The notes beneath the pieces are model-generated. The model worked only from the letters and a program-made list of their open reading frames with translations, searched no databases and was not told the DNA's origin. Of a stretch of DNA of 64,000 bases, positions 23,101-33,895 are shown piece by piece. Source of the DNA: Eudorina sp. 2006-703-Eu-15. Lineage: Eukaryota; Chlorophyta; Chlorophyceae; Chlamydomonadales; Volvocaceae. Where the stretch lies: NCBI GenBank assembly GCA_003117195.1, contig BDSI01000091.1:186001-250000 (forward strand). The letters are read 5' to 3'. Numbering within the stretch: position 1 is the first letter of the stretch; each line of letters starts with the position of its first letter. The position numbers and the translations under genes were made by a program.

Positions 23101-26100
23101 GACGGCGATGACGGTTGCGACGGCGGTGACGACGGCGGCAGCTGCATGGGGAAGCCGCTGAGCTGCCGTCGCAGGCACGTATGGGGGGGCATGTCCGCCG
23201 CCACCGACGGCGTCGGATAGGTATTCTCCCGCGTCAGCGGTGGTCGCTGCAACTGCACTGACGCCGCCGTCGGCGTCGGCGCCGGCGCCGTCGACAGCGG
23301 CGGCGCATTCCCCGACGGTCCCGAGGTCACATTAAGGGATGCAGAGCCTGCGCCGACGGCGCCGCCTGCGTCGCCGGCGGGGGCAGCTGTGGGGACGGGC
23401 GCTGACCGCGCGGCGAACTGACCTGGCGACGACGGGCCGCCGCCGCCGCCGCCACCGCCGCCGCCGCCGCTAGTGATGCTGGCGGCGGTGACGGAGATGT
23501 AGCCCTCGGAGGTCAGCGGCGACGTCTCCGCGATGACCGCCAGCAACGGCGAGGACGCCTCCATGGACGGTTCCTTGGACCGGAGCTTCCCCGCCTCCAG
23601 GGAGGGAGAGGACACGGGGGAGCCACCCTCGCCCGGGCTGTGCGGCCGTACCGCCGTACCGGTGCCGGCAGTCGCGCGTGACTGTGAGCCCCCCGGGCGG
23701 ATGCCTGACGGCGGTGATACTGTCGGCCCCGCGGCGGCGGCGGCGGCGGCGGGGTCCTCCCTTGCCACCGCGGCGCGCGGATGCAGCGGCGGCATCCCCC
23801 GCGACGGCCCGCCGCTGGCGTTGGCGCCGGCGCTCCGGCTCGCCGACAGGTACGACACCGGCACGCTCAGCGGCTGCTGCACGAGGTGCTGTGGCGTCAG
23901 CGGCATGCTCTGCTCCAGCAGCTCCCCGCCGACGCGCATGACGGTGGGTCGCGGCATCGACGACCAGCCCGTCGGCTGCTGCTGCTGCTGCTGCTGCAGC
24001 AGCGGCGGCTGCATCGACAGCTGCCGGTGATCGACCAGGGGCATGGTGGACTGGGCGCGGCCCTGGGGCTGCCACCAGCCCATCGGCGGCGGCGGCGGCG
24101 GCGGTTGCACCGTCGGCTGCGCCTGCGGGCCACCCGGGTTGATCCAACTGCCGTACCAGTTGTCCGGCAGCGGCCGCCGATTCGGCAGCTCCAGACAGGG
24201 AGACGGGCCGCTTAAACCCGCCGCGGCGGGGCCTCGGAAGCCAAATGCTGGTGCCAGGCCGAAGGGCGTGCCAAGCATGTTGCCCGGCGCCAAACCGTTC
24301 CCCGCCGCTGCCGCCGCCGCCGCCGCAGCGGCTGCGAAAGTCGACTCGCCCTGCAGCGCGCCCTCCACCGACTGTCGCCTGAACGCCCTGCTCACGCGCA
24401 GGGCTGCATTCTCCCAGCCGGGCCGGTAGGTGGCGTCACCGACGGCGAAGGCGGCCTGCGCGTTGCGGAAGCCCATGAGGGCCGTCAGCATCGGCCTAGG
24501 CCCGTTGGTGGCCCAGGGGGCCTGCCCCAGGCTGCCGTAGTGCGCCATAGCGGCGGCCTCCATGTCCGCCGCCGCCAGCGCGGCAGCGGCGGTGGGGGCA
24601 GCGGCGGTGGGGCCAGCGGCACCGCCAGAGCCAGTCGGGCTGGCGCTGTACTGCAGCAGCCCCTGGCCCGCCCCCGCCGGCGTCATCCCGGCCAGGTCGA
24701 TGCGCGGCAGGAAGCTGGAGAAGTGCCGCTGGCTGCCGGACGTCGCGAGCTGCGCGCCGGAGGGCTGCGGCAGCATGCGCAGCAGGGCGGCGGAGGCGGA
24801 GACGCGGAAGCTCTCGCCCGAGGCGAAGGAGGAGGCGGCACCGCCGCCGGCGCTGTTGGCGGTGCCGCGGGAGCTGCCGCCGCCGAGCAGGGCTCGCAAT
24901 CTGCGCCCGTTTGTGGGCGAGGGAGGGAGGGAGGGGTACAGGAAATTGGTGGACATGATATAATTATACTGCGCTGCTGCTGCCAGGGAGGGAGGGCCCA
25001 CCGCCCTCAGGTGACATGTTGCAACGGCAGCCAGCCAGTCGCCGCATGGCTCTCTCCAGCACTTGCAATCTCACCACGGCTGTCGTTATCAGATTTATTA
25101 GAGGCAGGAATAGCAGCAGCACCAGCAGTCAAACCCCTTCTTGTCAATAAAGACAGCGAAACCGCAAAAGAGCAACAAACCGATAACCGCCGATGTCAAC
25201 CCCGCCCACTAGAGTTTCTTATTTCAATTTAACCCCCGGCCTCCCCACAATGCCATGCCCCCACAGCCCAAACGAACGAACCCACCCAACTGCACACCAC
25301 CCCACCTCTTTCCCCCCTTGGTCAGCCGCGTCAGCGGATTCTCCATGCCGCTGCCGCCGCCGCCCGGGCCACTGCCGCCGCCGGGCAGGCTGCCGCCGCC
25401 GATGCCCGTGGTGGTGATCAAGCCCGCGCCCGTGATGCGGCGCGGGGAGCCAACGCCGGGTGTGCCGCTGGCCGCTGCTGCTGCCGCCGCCATGGCCGCG
25501 GTGGGCGTTATGCTGGTCCACTGGAGGTGGCTGTTCCGCCGGGCCCACACCTCGCAGGCCTCCGGGTGGTCCAGCAGCTCCTGGGGCCAGTCCGCCCCCA
25601 GCATGGCGACCTTGGGACAAGGGAGGGGAGAGCACACGGGAAGAAGGGAGGCACAGCGGCGGGGGAGGGGGAGGGGGAGGGGGGAAACCCAGGCATGGGG
25701 CCAGAGACATGAGGTACGAGGGGGCAGGGCGGGGCGGGCCCTCAGAGCGGGAAGCGCACCCGACCGCATGTCTTTCGTCGCCGCACCTGCTCACCCCCTG
25801 ACATCGGGTCCCGCACCCAGCCTGACTCTCGCCCACCCCGTTCCGACTCCCTCTCCTCCCCCTCTTCCCTCTTCCCTCTTCCCTCTGCCCCTCCGCTTCC
25901 CCTTCCCCTTCCCCTTCCTCTTCCCCTTCCCCTTCCCTTCCCCTTCCCCTTCCCCTTCCCCTTCCCCTTCCCTTCCCCTTCCCTTCCCCTTCCCCTTCCC
26001 CTTCCCTTCCCCTTCCCCTTCCCCTTCCCTTCCCCTTCCCCTTCCCCTTCCCCTCCCCCCTTTCCCCTCTCCCCTCCCCCCTCCCCCTCCCCCTCCCCCC

Positions 26101-29100
26101 TCCCCCCTCCCCCCTCCCCCTCCCCCTTCCCCCCTCCCCCCTCCCCTCGCCCCACCCACCTGCACGTCCATCGCGAACCCCAGCGCGTCATCCGGTGCGT
26201 GGAAGGCCACCGCGAAGGCGTCCCCCTCCGTGAACACCTCGTAGCCGCTGTGGCTCTCGATGGCCTGAGGGGGAAGCAGGAAGGACAGGGAGGGGGGGTA
26301 GGCAGGAGGGACAGGGTGAGGGAAGGGGGGGATGCCATGAAAAGAGCTCTAGGCACACCCAGCCCGGCCTGGGGAGGGGGGTATAGGAAATTGGTAGACA
26401 TTTTCCCCCTGGGGAGAGGGGAGGCAGGGGGCCAGGGATTTGAGGGAACAGCGGACACGAACCGCATCCCGACAGGCGGCGGCGGCAGCAGCACCGAGAG
26501 TAACGGCATGGAGGTCCGTCAACAGTGCCCGCATCGAAGCACAACGAGGCGGACAGGGCGAGGCACGGGACGGAGTCCCTGCATCTCTCGTTCGAGGCCC
26601 GTGGGCCTGCTGCACGCACATTCCGACCCCCGACTCCGTGTCCCCACAGGATAGCGCACTCCCCTCTTCCTCCCCGTTCGCGCAAACCCCTTTACCCCCT
26701 CCGCTCTCATATCTGCTCTGGCAGCAGCGCAGTATAAATATGTCTACCAATTTCCTACAACCCCCTCCCTCCCCCGCTCTCACCTTTCGCATGATGCCGT
26801 GGTGTAGGGACATGCAGGCGTCCATCAGCTCGGCCGACAGGACCTCCCACAGCACCGTGGAGCTCTAATGGGCGGGAGAGATAAGAGGGAGGGAGAGAGA
26901 GAGCGGCGGATTGGACGTGTGTACACGGTATGAATTGCGGATACGGTACTGATTGCGGGTGAATGGGTACTGACTACTGAGTAATCTTGGGTTGTCGCGA
27001 CGCGACCCGCCCAAAGCGACAACTGCAGCGGCATACTTGCCGCAAATGCCCGCAAAAAGTATGCCTTGCAGACAACGCAGCAGCCCACGAGTGTGTGTGG
27101 GGGTGCGTGTACGTGTTTGCGCGTGTGTGGGGTAGGGTGGGTTGGGGTGGGGTGGGGTGTAGGGGATTGGAACGCGACGATGAGCTGCGCTGGCGGCCCC
27201 CGCAAGGACCTGGTGAAGGATGGGCTGTACCGGGACCTCCATCGATTTGGGGGTTGGGGTGAGAGTGTCTAGCAAGGATGCCTCTCCGCCCGGGGCGGGA
27301 GTGTTAGGAGACTCGCACGGATCAGGTACACGCGCGGGCGAGTTCGTAAACATGCGGCGTGGATTACGGTATGAGCACACGAGCATGCGACCCAGTTTCC
27401 AGCATCTACCATAACATCGTACACTCTCGTGGCTCGACTCAACGAACATATCCACATACACGTCCACATCCACACCCGCCGACGCAGGCGCACGCACATC
27501 ACGAATGCGCGGCCCCATTACATATACACACACAGCAAACAAGCAAGCAAGCAAGCAGTTGCAAGGTTCTGGGTTAAGCGGCTTGTGGGTCACGCTTTCA
27601 GGCGCCCCTTTCAGGCACCCCTTTCCGAGAGGCACACGCACACACCTGCACGTCCGTGAGCGCCAGCGTGGTGGCCGGGCCCGCGCCCGGCGGCTTGGCC
27701 CGGCACAGCGCCGGAGCCCGCTGCTGCGCGCGCCACCGCCGCCGCAGCGCCATCGCCGCGATGCACCCCGCCGCCGCCACCAGCGCCACGAAACACGCCA
27801 CGCTGATCGCCACCGGCACCGCCACCTGCCAGGGCAGGGCCCCCGAGCCGCCGCCGCCGCCACTGGGCGCGTTCAGGCCCGCGGGCTTCGGCGCGCCGAT
27901 GGAGTGGCGGTAGATGTCCAGCAGGATGGCGGGGTAGGGGAAGGCTGGTCGCGCGGGACGGCACGGGGCGGGACGGGTAGGGAGGGGGCGTGGGATGGTG
28001 GTGGGGGAGGAAGGCCACTGGGTCACCGGAGGCACACTCTGGCGCACAAGCGGCTGCTGGGGAAGCGCCTCCGCGGGGGGCACTCAACAGAGGGTCGGTC
28101 CGCGGAAACGCAAATGCAGTAGCACATCCGGCGCCGGGCGCTCCGCAGCTCCGGCCGCAGCCCTACGGTGCCCTATGCCCGTGCCACACTCGGCCCCGAT
28201 GCCGTAACCCAGATCCATGGCCCAGCCACCCCCGGCTCACCCCGGGGTTTATGCAGAATCGCATAGCAGGTGCGGCCACGCCTCGAAGCACACCCCTGGA
28301 CCATTAGATATACATAGATAAGGCCCCAACAACGGCGCGCAAGGGGTTCAGTCCCCGGCGTCACCGGAAGCGCGAGGCCACGCTGCCGCGGGTGCCCGTC
28401 CCGTCGCCCACCTTGCGTCACTGCGGCCATCTGCGACCCCGCATCCGCCGCCAGCTGGCCCAGCTGGGCCAGCTGCGGCGGCTCGTGGGACGCCGCCACC
28501 GAGGCTGCCACAACCGCCAGTGCGTCGGCTGCCAGGTCGTCGATGATTTGTCTGCGGGCGGCGGGATATAGGGAATTGGTGGACAGTTTTCCACCGGGGG
28601 GGGCGGGAGGGGTGCTTGATGTTCTCGGCAAACACAATCCTTCTTGGCTTCGCTGCCGCGGGGAGAACGTTACATACGTCATGGCGCATCCCGGTCCGCA
28701 CCCGACCCGCCGGTCGAGTGCGGAGCTGGGCTGTCCCATGGGATATGTAACCGTCACAAGGTGTGGACCCTAAGTCCCGGCCGGGCGAATTACGAGGGGA
28801 CTCTGCCCAACGGTGAGACTGTGCAGGGCGTCGTACAGGCCGCAAAGGTCTCGCACCGGCCCCTTTGGCCACCAGGCCACATGACTGCCCTGGGCGAACC
28901 CGCAATGTGGTTGAGGGGTCCGGTCTCATCAGTGTTGTTCAGCGAGAAACAGCCTGTGGTGTGGTGTGGTGTGGTGTGGGTGCCGTCCAATCCGATCGGA
29001 GCGACACGCATCCCACCACCGCCCTGCCCTGTCCCGGACACTGCCGCGTCCCCGCACGACCACACCCGGACAGGGCCCCCACCGGACACGGCCGTACGAC

Positions 29101-32100
29101 ATCCCACCTGTACGAGGCGCTGTACGGCAGCAGAATGTCCATGGCCGCGTTCGGGTGGGCGACGCTGTTGTTGACGGCCTTTGAGCCACCAGGAAGGGGG
29201 CGGGGGGGGGGGGGCGCCAGGACGAGGGAGAGACTCATCGGCGGGGCCAGGGTGTGGGAGAGGACGGGGTACAGTATGTGGATATGCACGGATCAAGCCA
29301 ACAGGGTCACTGACGTTGGCTGTCGGCGTGGCAACGAGGCAACAGCCGCGACCAGCCGGACCTCATTCCCTCAACGCACACGAAAGCAAGACGCGCGCAA
29401 CAGAGATTTACCAGCCTCGCCTCACGAGCCCCTGCCGCCACGGACATCCCCCCCATCCCCCCGAGCCTGTCTCCGCGATCGCTGCCCGCCTCCCTGCCTG
29501 CATGACTGCCTGCCTCACCCAAGGCGAGGGCTCCCGACATGCCCACAGACTCGCCCACCTGCAACAACCGCACCCCGTCCCCCTCATCCAGGTCCACCGT
29601 CACGGCCGGGTAGCTGGGCGCCGCAACCGCCGGGGCCACCACCCCCGCCGCCGCGCCACTGCCGCCGGCCGCGACCTTTGCCGCCGGCTGCTGCTGCTGC
29701 TGCTCCAGCTGCAGCATCAGCGGCCGCAGCAGCGCCAGGTACTTGAGCCCCAGCTGGTACCCCACCAGCCTGGGCGGACAGTGGTGGAGAGCCCGGGGGC
29801 ACGGGGGAAGGGGGAGCAAACAAGGAACCAGCCCAGTACGGACCGGGGAGACTGGGTGCATTCGTCGGTGGAAACTGGCGAGGCAACCCGGCGTCCCATG
29901 CAAGGGCGTGTCGGCGCCCTGGCCGTGGCCGTGGCCTGGGTCACATGGTGTGTGCATCGGGCGATCGGGATGCGCCCGGGTGGCAAAAGGACCACGGCGT
30001 ACCAGGGGCGCACCATACTGTTCCCGATGCCGCGCGTGCAGCGCTGGGGCTGCCAGGGGGCTGCATGGGGGCTGCATGGGGACGGTGTGCCGTAGCCTGA
30101 CCCTGGAACCTGAAGGAGGTGCACTGGATTGGTCCTCCTTCCTGGAGGAGGGCGGATCGGTGCCCCTCTGGATGGGTGCCGCCCTTCCCTACGCCCCCAC
30201 CCGTTGACTGGCGCCTCCCCCACGTTCCCCCACGTTCCCCCACCTGAGGAAGTCGTCCACGCGGATGAAGTCGTCCACCGACTGGTCCTGGCCCAGCATC
30301 CACACATTGGTGCCGTCACCCACTAGCGGCGCGCGGTTCACCAGCAGCGGCGCCGCCGGGTCTCGTGGCATCGCCCCCCCGGCTGCCAGCGGCACCGCCG
30401 CCAGCGCCCTCAGCGCTGCCGTACCCACCACGTCGCCGTACGGACATGTCGTCACATTGCACGGCTGCATGGCAACGCTGCTGCGATTGTGCGTCGTGTT
30501 GGAGCTCCGTGGCAGTGGGGTTGGGGTGCTGGGAGGTGGTGGGGGTAGCGGTGATGTCATCATGGCGGAGGGAGCCGGGGTCATTGAGACCGCAGCCGGC
30601 TCCGCCACGGCCACTACGTCGCTGCCCGGCAGCAACGCCACGCCCAGCCTGCTCGCGACGCCTGCACGTGCTGTGGGGAACGGGGCAACGATACCCAGAT
30701 GGCAACGAACCCAGATGGCAACGATACCCAGATGGCAACGAACCCAGATGGCAACGAACCCAGATGGCAACGAACCCAGATGGAAGCGAACCCAGATAGC
30801 GATGACCCCAATCGGCGAAGAAGCCAGAAGGCAACGAATCCAGATGGCAACGAATCCCAACGGCGAAGAAGCCAGAAAGCATCTGGTGCCTGAGTGAGCG
30901 GCGTGAGAACCTATAGGGAGTCAGTAGGGAGACTTGTAACATTACGCCCCAGTAACGGAAAACCAGATCAACGAACTCCCCAAACCGGCCCCGTGCCAAG
31001 CTGCCGCACCCGGCGCGGCCTCCGCCGTCATCCTCAGGGCCGCCGCCGCCCAGTCGACCGTGAAGAGGCAGCGGCCCGCGGCGAACAGCGGATTGACGGC
31101 CCCGCACAAGGGCGCGCCCCCGGGCTCCTCCACTGCCCCGCCCCCGGCCCGCAGCTCCTCGGGAGAGACGGCCACCGTGCTGCGAGACACGTTGCTCCCG
31201 CCCGGGGTGAAGGGCACGGCGTTGGCGGCCGCCAATGCGCCGTACAGACGCAGCGCAGCGGGCATGGCGGGGCCGTCTGCGGAGTTCGAATGTACAGGGC
31301 ACAGCGCGCAGCGCAGGGGTTGAATCAGGGGCGCGAGTGTGGTTATATAAGCTTTCAACAGAGTCAACAGGTCTGAGTGAGGAACCGGACAATTGACACA
31401 GCCTCATCCGGCCTCATCCCTGCCCCCCTGCTGCCCTCCCTCTCTCCCTGCGGCCCTCCCTGCGGCCCTCCCTTCTTCCCCCCGACCCACCCAGCTGTGG
31501 CGCCATGTCTCCCAGGTCGAACCACACGCCCTGCCGCGTGCCGTTGGTCTGCACCAGCGAGGAGAAGATGGCGGACAGCAGCGCCCAGCCCTTGCAACCT
31601 ATTGGGGGGGACAGGTGGGCACAGGTGACGGGACGGGTGAAGGGAGAGCGCAACTGAACGGGTGCTGGGGTGGGGTGGCCGCGTCGCGCCAGTTTCCGCG
31701 CCGACACGTACCCAACGACTGTTACCGTCATGAACCAGCCTGGTACCGTCATGAACAAACCGGTTGGTCCATGACGCACACGGCATCCCCCTGGCATCCC
31801 CTGCTACGCCCCTTGCAGATCAAAGATGCTGCCTTACCACCGACGGAAACGACCAACCCCGTTTACCACACACACCGACCCAGCCCACAGCTCCCCGCCC
31901 TACCCGGCATCATATCGACACACAGCACGTGGTCGGGTTGTCCGTCCCCATCCAGGTCTTTGTTGAGCAGCGCCGAAACCAGCTCCGAGAACACCGCCCA
32001 GGTAGGGGGCAGCACCGCCGCCGCCGCGTCCTCATCCGCCCCCGCCGCCAACCCACTTGAGTTGCCGCTGCCCGCCCTCCCCCCAGCCACCAGCGCCCGC

Positions 32101-33895
32101 CACCAGTCCTGCCTGTAGAACAACAGCAGGGGTACCGCCGCGGGGCCGCCCACCTCCCCCGGCCGAGGCACCAGCAGCTGCGGCGGCAGGGCCTCCCCCA
32201 CCGAAACATTGGCCTCGAGCTGCTGCAGCCAGCTGACATTGCCCGACGCGTGCGCTCGGACCTGCACGGGGGCGACCGCAATATGACCGGAACCTACCAT
32301 GTATGAGCTTGGACCTCTTGCTAGGTCGAGTAACCTAAGTGACTTGAGTTACATCATTGATAATAAAACCCGAGTGCATTGCTTCATGGGTGCCAGCCTT
32401 GGACCGCCCGAGGGCGCCGGTGTAGTAAGCCCCACGGTGAACTTGAAGCCCTTGCCGGGCCTCATCCAATGATGTTATCCCACGCGCGAATCTCCATTTC
32501 ATTGCGTCATCCATCCATCCATAATCACTTCTTCATGACGTGGGGGGGGGCGACGTTATTTGAGAACCCATCCGCACAGCTGTGCGTTCACACGCGCCCT
32601 CACGGCACTTGCACTGCGCGGGTGACCCACATGACCCACATGGCCCGCCGCGCCATTCTACCGCCAAGACCACTTACCAGCGGCGCGGTCGCGTACTCCA
32701 GCGCTCCGGACACGCGCGCGTTCCAGACGGGCGACGTGCGGGCAGCTGCTGCTGCGGCAGCTGCGGCGGCGGCCGCCTCCTCCAACGCAAATCTCCGACC
32801 GGACGACCCGGGGGCGGTTGCTGCTGCTGCTGCGGATGCGGTCGAGTCAGTCGCCGCCGATGAGGTTGTGTTCAGGTAGCGCACATCCCTGATGGGGGAG
32901 GCGGCGGCGGACAGGCGGCGGTGGTGGTGGCGATGGACCCCAAATCATAGCCGTAATCATCGTTGTCATCATTTGCAGCAGCAGCAACAACAGGAGCAGC
33001 GGAAGCAGTGGCAGCAAATGGGGGCAGGCAGGCTCTTGTGCATTCGGTTGGAGCATTCGGTTGGAGCATTCCGTGACAGTAACCAGGGCTCCGCCCACGA
33101 AAGCCCGCCCGGAGACCGCCAGTGACACCGCTCGTAAATAAATGCTCCGAAACCCACTTCGTGAAAGACCAATTCTTAATGTTTACGACACCGTAGAGGT
33201 AAGGTCGCACCGTAGAGGTGAGGATGCAAGGCGCCTCCCAACTCTTCACAGGAAGACGGGGTCGCTGAACCCCATCTGGCTTACCTAGCGCCCCACCCGG
33301 CACAATCGGCACAATCCGTGAGATCAATTGGTTCAACCCCTCCCTTGCATCGCTATATGTTGATTCATGATAACAGTTAAGAGACGCCTTTCCTGCCAAA
33401 CCCAGCAACCCAAGAGGCAGGCGGAAGCCGTGACGTCGCGAGCCCACCAGTCCGCACGCACCATAAGAGCTGTACTTCAGCGGCCCCAGAGCCTGAGTAC
33501 CAGGCGTCGCTGAGCCCTGGTCCTTCTTGCTCCAGGGTGGCGTTGCGCTCCCCTGCCACCGCCACTCGACTGACCCGCGCGTCGCGTACGGGACTCAGCG
33601 CGCGTTGCGTGTGCTCTCGCGCTAGGGTAAAGATGTGTGGCGCATTGGGCCTGATGTCCGACAGTACCGTGATTACAGGCGCCTGCCGCATAGCGCGGTG
33701 AGCGGGGAGGGCAAGGTGGGGCTCACAAGGTGTCACGTGTACTGTACCTTCGCACTCGCCCTTCAGCTGGGCGGAAAGCCTCACCTGTGAGACGTTAATG
33801 GCCAAGCTACATAAAACGCCAGCGCAGCATCGGTCATTTGCTCCGCTGTTCAGGGACCTGTGCGGCAAGGTGTTTTGCTCGTCATCCTTAAGCAC
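14532..33895 (-). CDS. Giant receptor-type class III nucleotide cyclase
   Basis: Predicted membrane cyclase making cAMP or cGMP. Minus exons with matching phases: about 33895-33785, 33682-33462, 32888-32678, 32261-31904, 31598-31491, 31276-30986, 30670-30244, 29769-29559, 29178-29108, 28551-28412, 27944-27646, 26864-26784, 26264-26160, 25610-25306, 24900-21675, 21347-about 19569, 19306-17510, 17053-16918, 16716-16701, 16545-15953, 15547-15393, 14696-14532; about 3,600 residues. The N-terminal exons form an extracellular solute-binding-like domain (LLLFYRQDWWRALVAGG; CKGWALLSAIFSSLVQTNGT). One membrane helix is encoded at 27944-27646 (VAVPVAISVACFVALVAAAG). Cyclase domain 1 starts at TDVQSSTVLWE and EGDAFAVAFH, so both metal Asp are present. 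Its second half, GLRIRIGLHSG, comes only after about 2,200 low-complexity residues. Cyclase domain 2 (16545-15393) lacks both Asp (FCNVVG; DGGHW) but keeps TGRLDYVGKPLNRAARI. The first exon and start codon are unresolved. Confidence 0.85.
14711..14750 (-). repeat. Intronic element, copy 1 (core CTACCAATTTCCT)
   Basis: Same orientation as the host cyclase gene; lies about 15 nt before the acceptor of the last coding exon (14696). Confidence 0.85.
15595..15722. repeat. (GTGTG)n pentanucleotide satellite
   Basis: About 128 bp of near-perfect 5-bp repeat in the cyclase intron 15952-15548, next to the acceptor of the exon carrying the NRAAR motif. Confidence 0.95.
15797..15856 (+). repeat. Dispersed repeat shared with 4480-4540
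   Basis: About 60 bp containing GAGCCGCGAGAAGCGAAGTC, matching the reverse complement of 4480-4540 apart from a few substitutions. It lies in a cyclase intron; the partner lies in an ING/Tudor intron. Confidence 0.85.
24934..24988 (-). repeat. Intronic element, copy 2
   Basis: Carries both the left part (GGCAGCAGCAGCGCAGTATA) and the core CCACCAATTTCCTGTACCCC, 33 nt before the acceptor of the 1,075-codon cyclase exon. Confidence 0.85.
25141..25200 (+). repeat. Dispersed repeat shared with 44878-44945
   Basis: About 55 bp containing AGCAACAAACCGATAACCGC, found inverted in the USP-gene intron at 44878-44945. Both copies are intronic. Confidence 0.85.
25880..26155. repeat. CCTTCC / CCCTCC pyrimidine minisatellite
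   Basis: About 275 bp of pure pyrimidine on the plus strand (purine on the coding strand), in the cyclase intron 26159-25611. Such mirror-like purine/pyrimidine tracts can form triplex DNA. Confidence 0.9.
26373..26410 (-). repeat. Intronic element, copy 3 (right arm of an inverted pair)
   Basis: TAGGAAATTGGTAGACAT at 26385-26402 is the exact reverse complement of 26740-26757 in the same cyclase intron (26783-26265). Confidence 0.9.
26714..26770 (+). repeat. Intronic element, copy 4 (left arm, opposite orientation)
   Basis: Full-length form: CTCTGGCAGCAGCGCAGTAT, then AAAT, then the core. It begins 13 nt inside the donor of the minus-strand cyclase intron, pointing against the host gene. 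Confidence 0.9.
28563..28602 (-). repeat. Intronic element, copy 5
   Basis: Variant core GTCCACCAATTCCCTATATC, ending about 12 nt before the acceptor at 28552 of the cyclase gene; same orientation as the host. Confidence 0.75.
30685..30865. repeat. CCCAGATGGCAACGAA tandem repeat
   Basis: Direct repeats of 14-16 bp with decay toward the right, in the cyclase intron 30985-30671, almost filling it. Confidence 0.9.

Noticed and set aside
20100..25001. Plus-strand open frames opposite the cyclase low-complexity exons
   Set aside because: Shadows of GC-rich codon repeats; the minus frames continue cyclase exons with correct phases.
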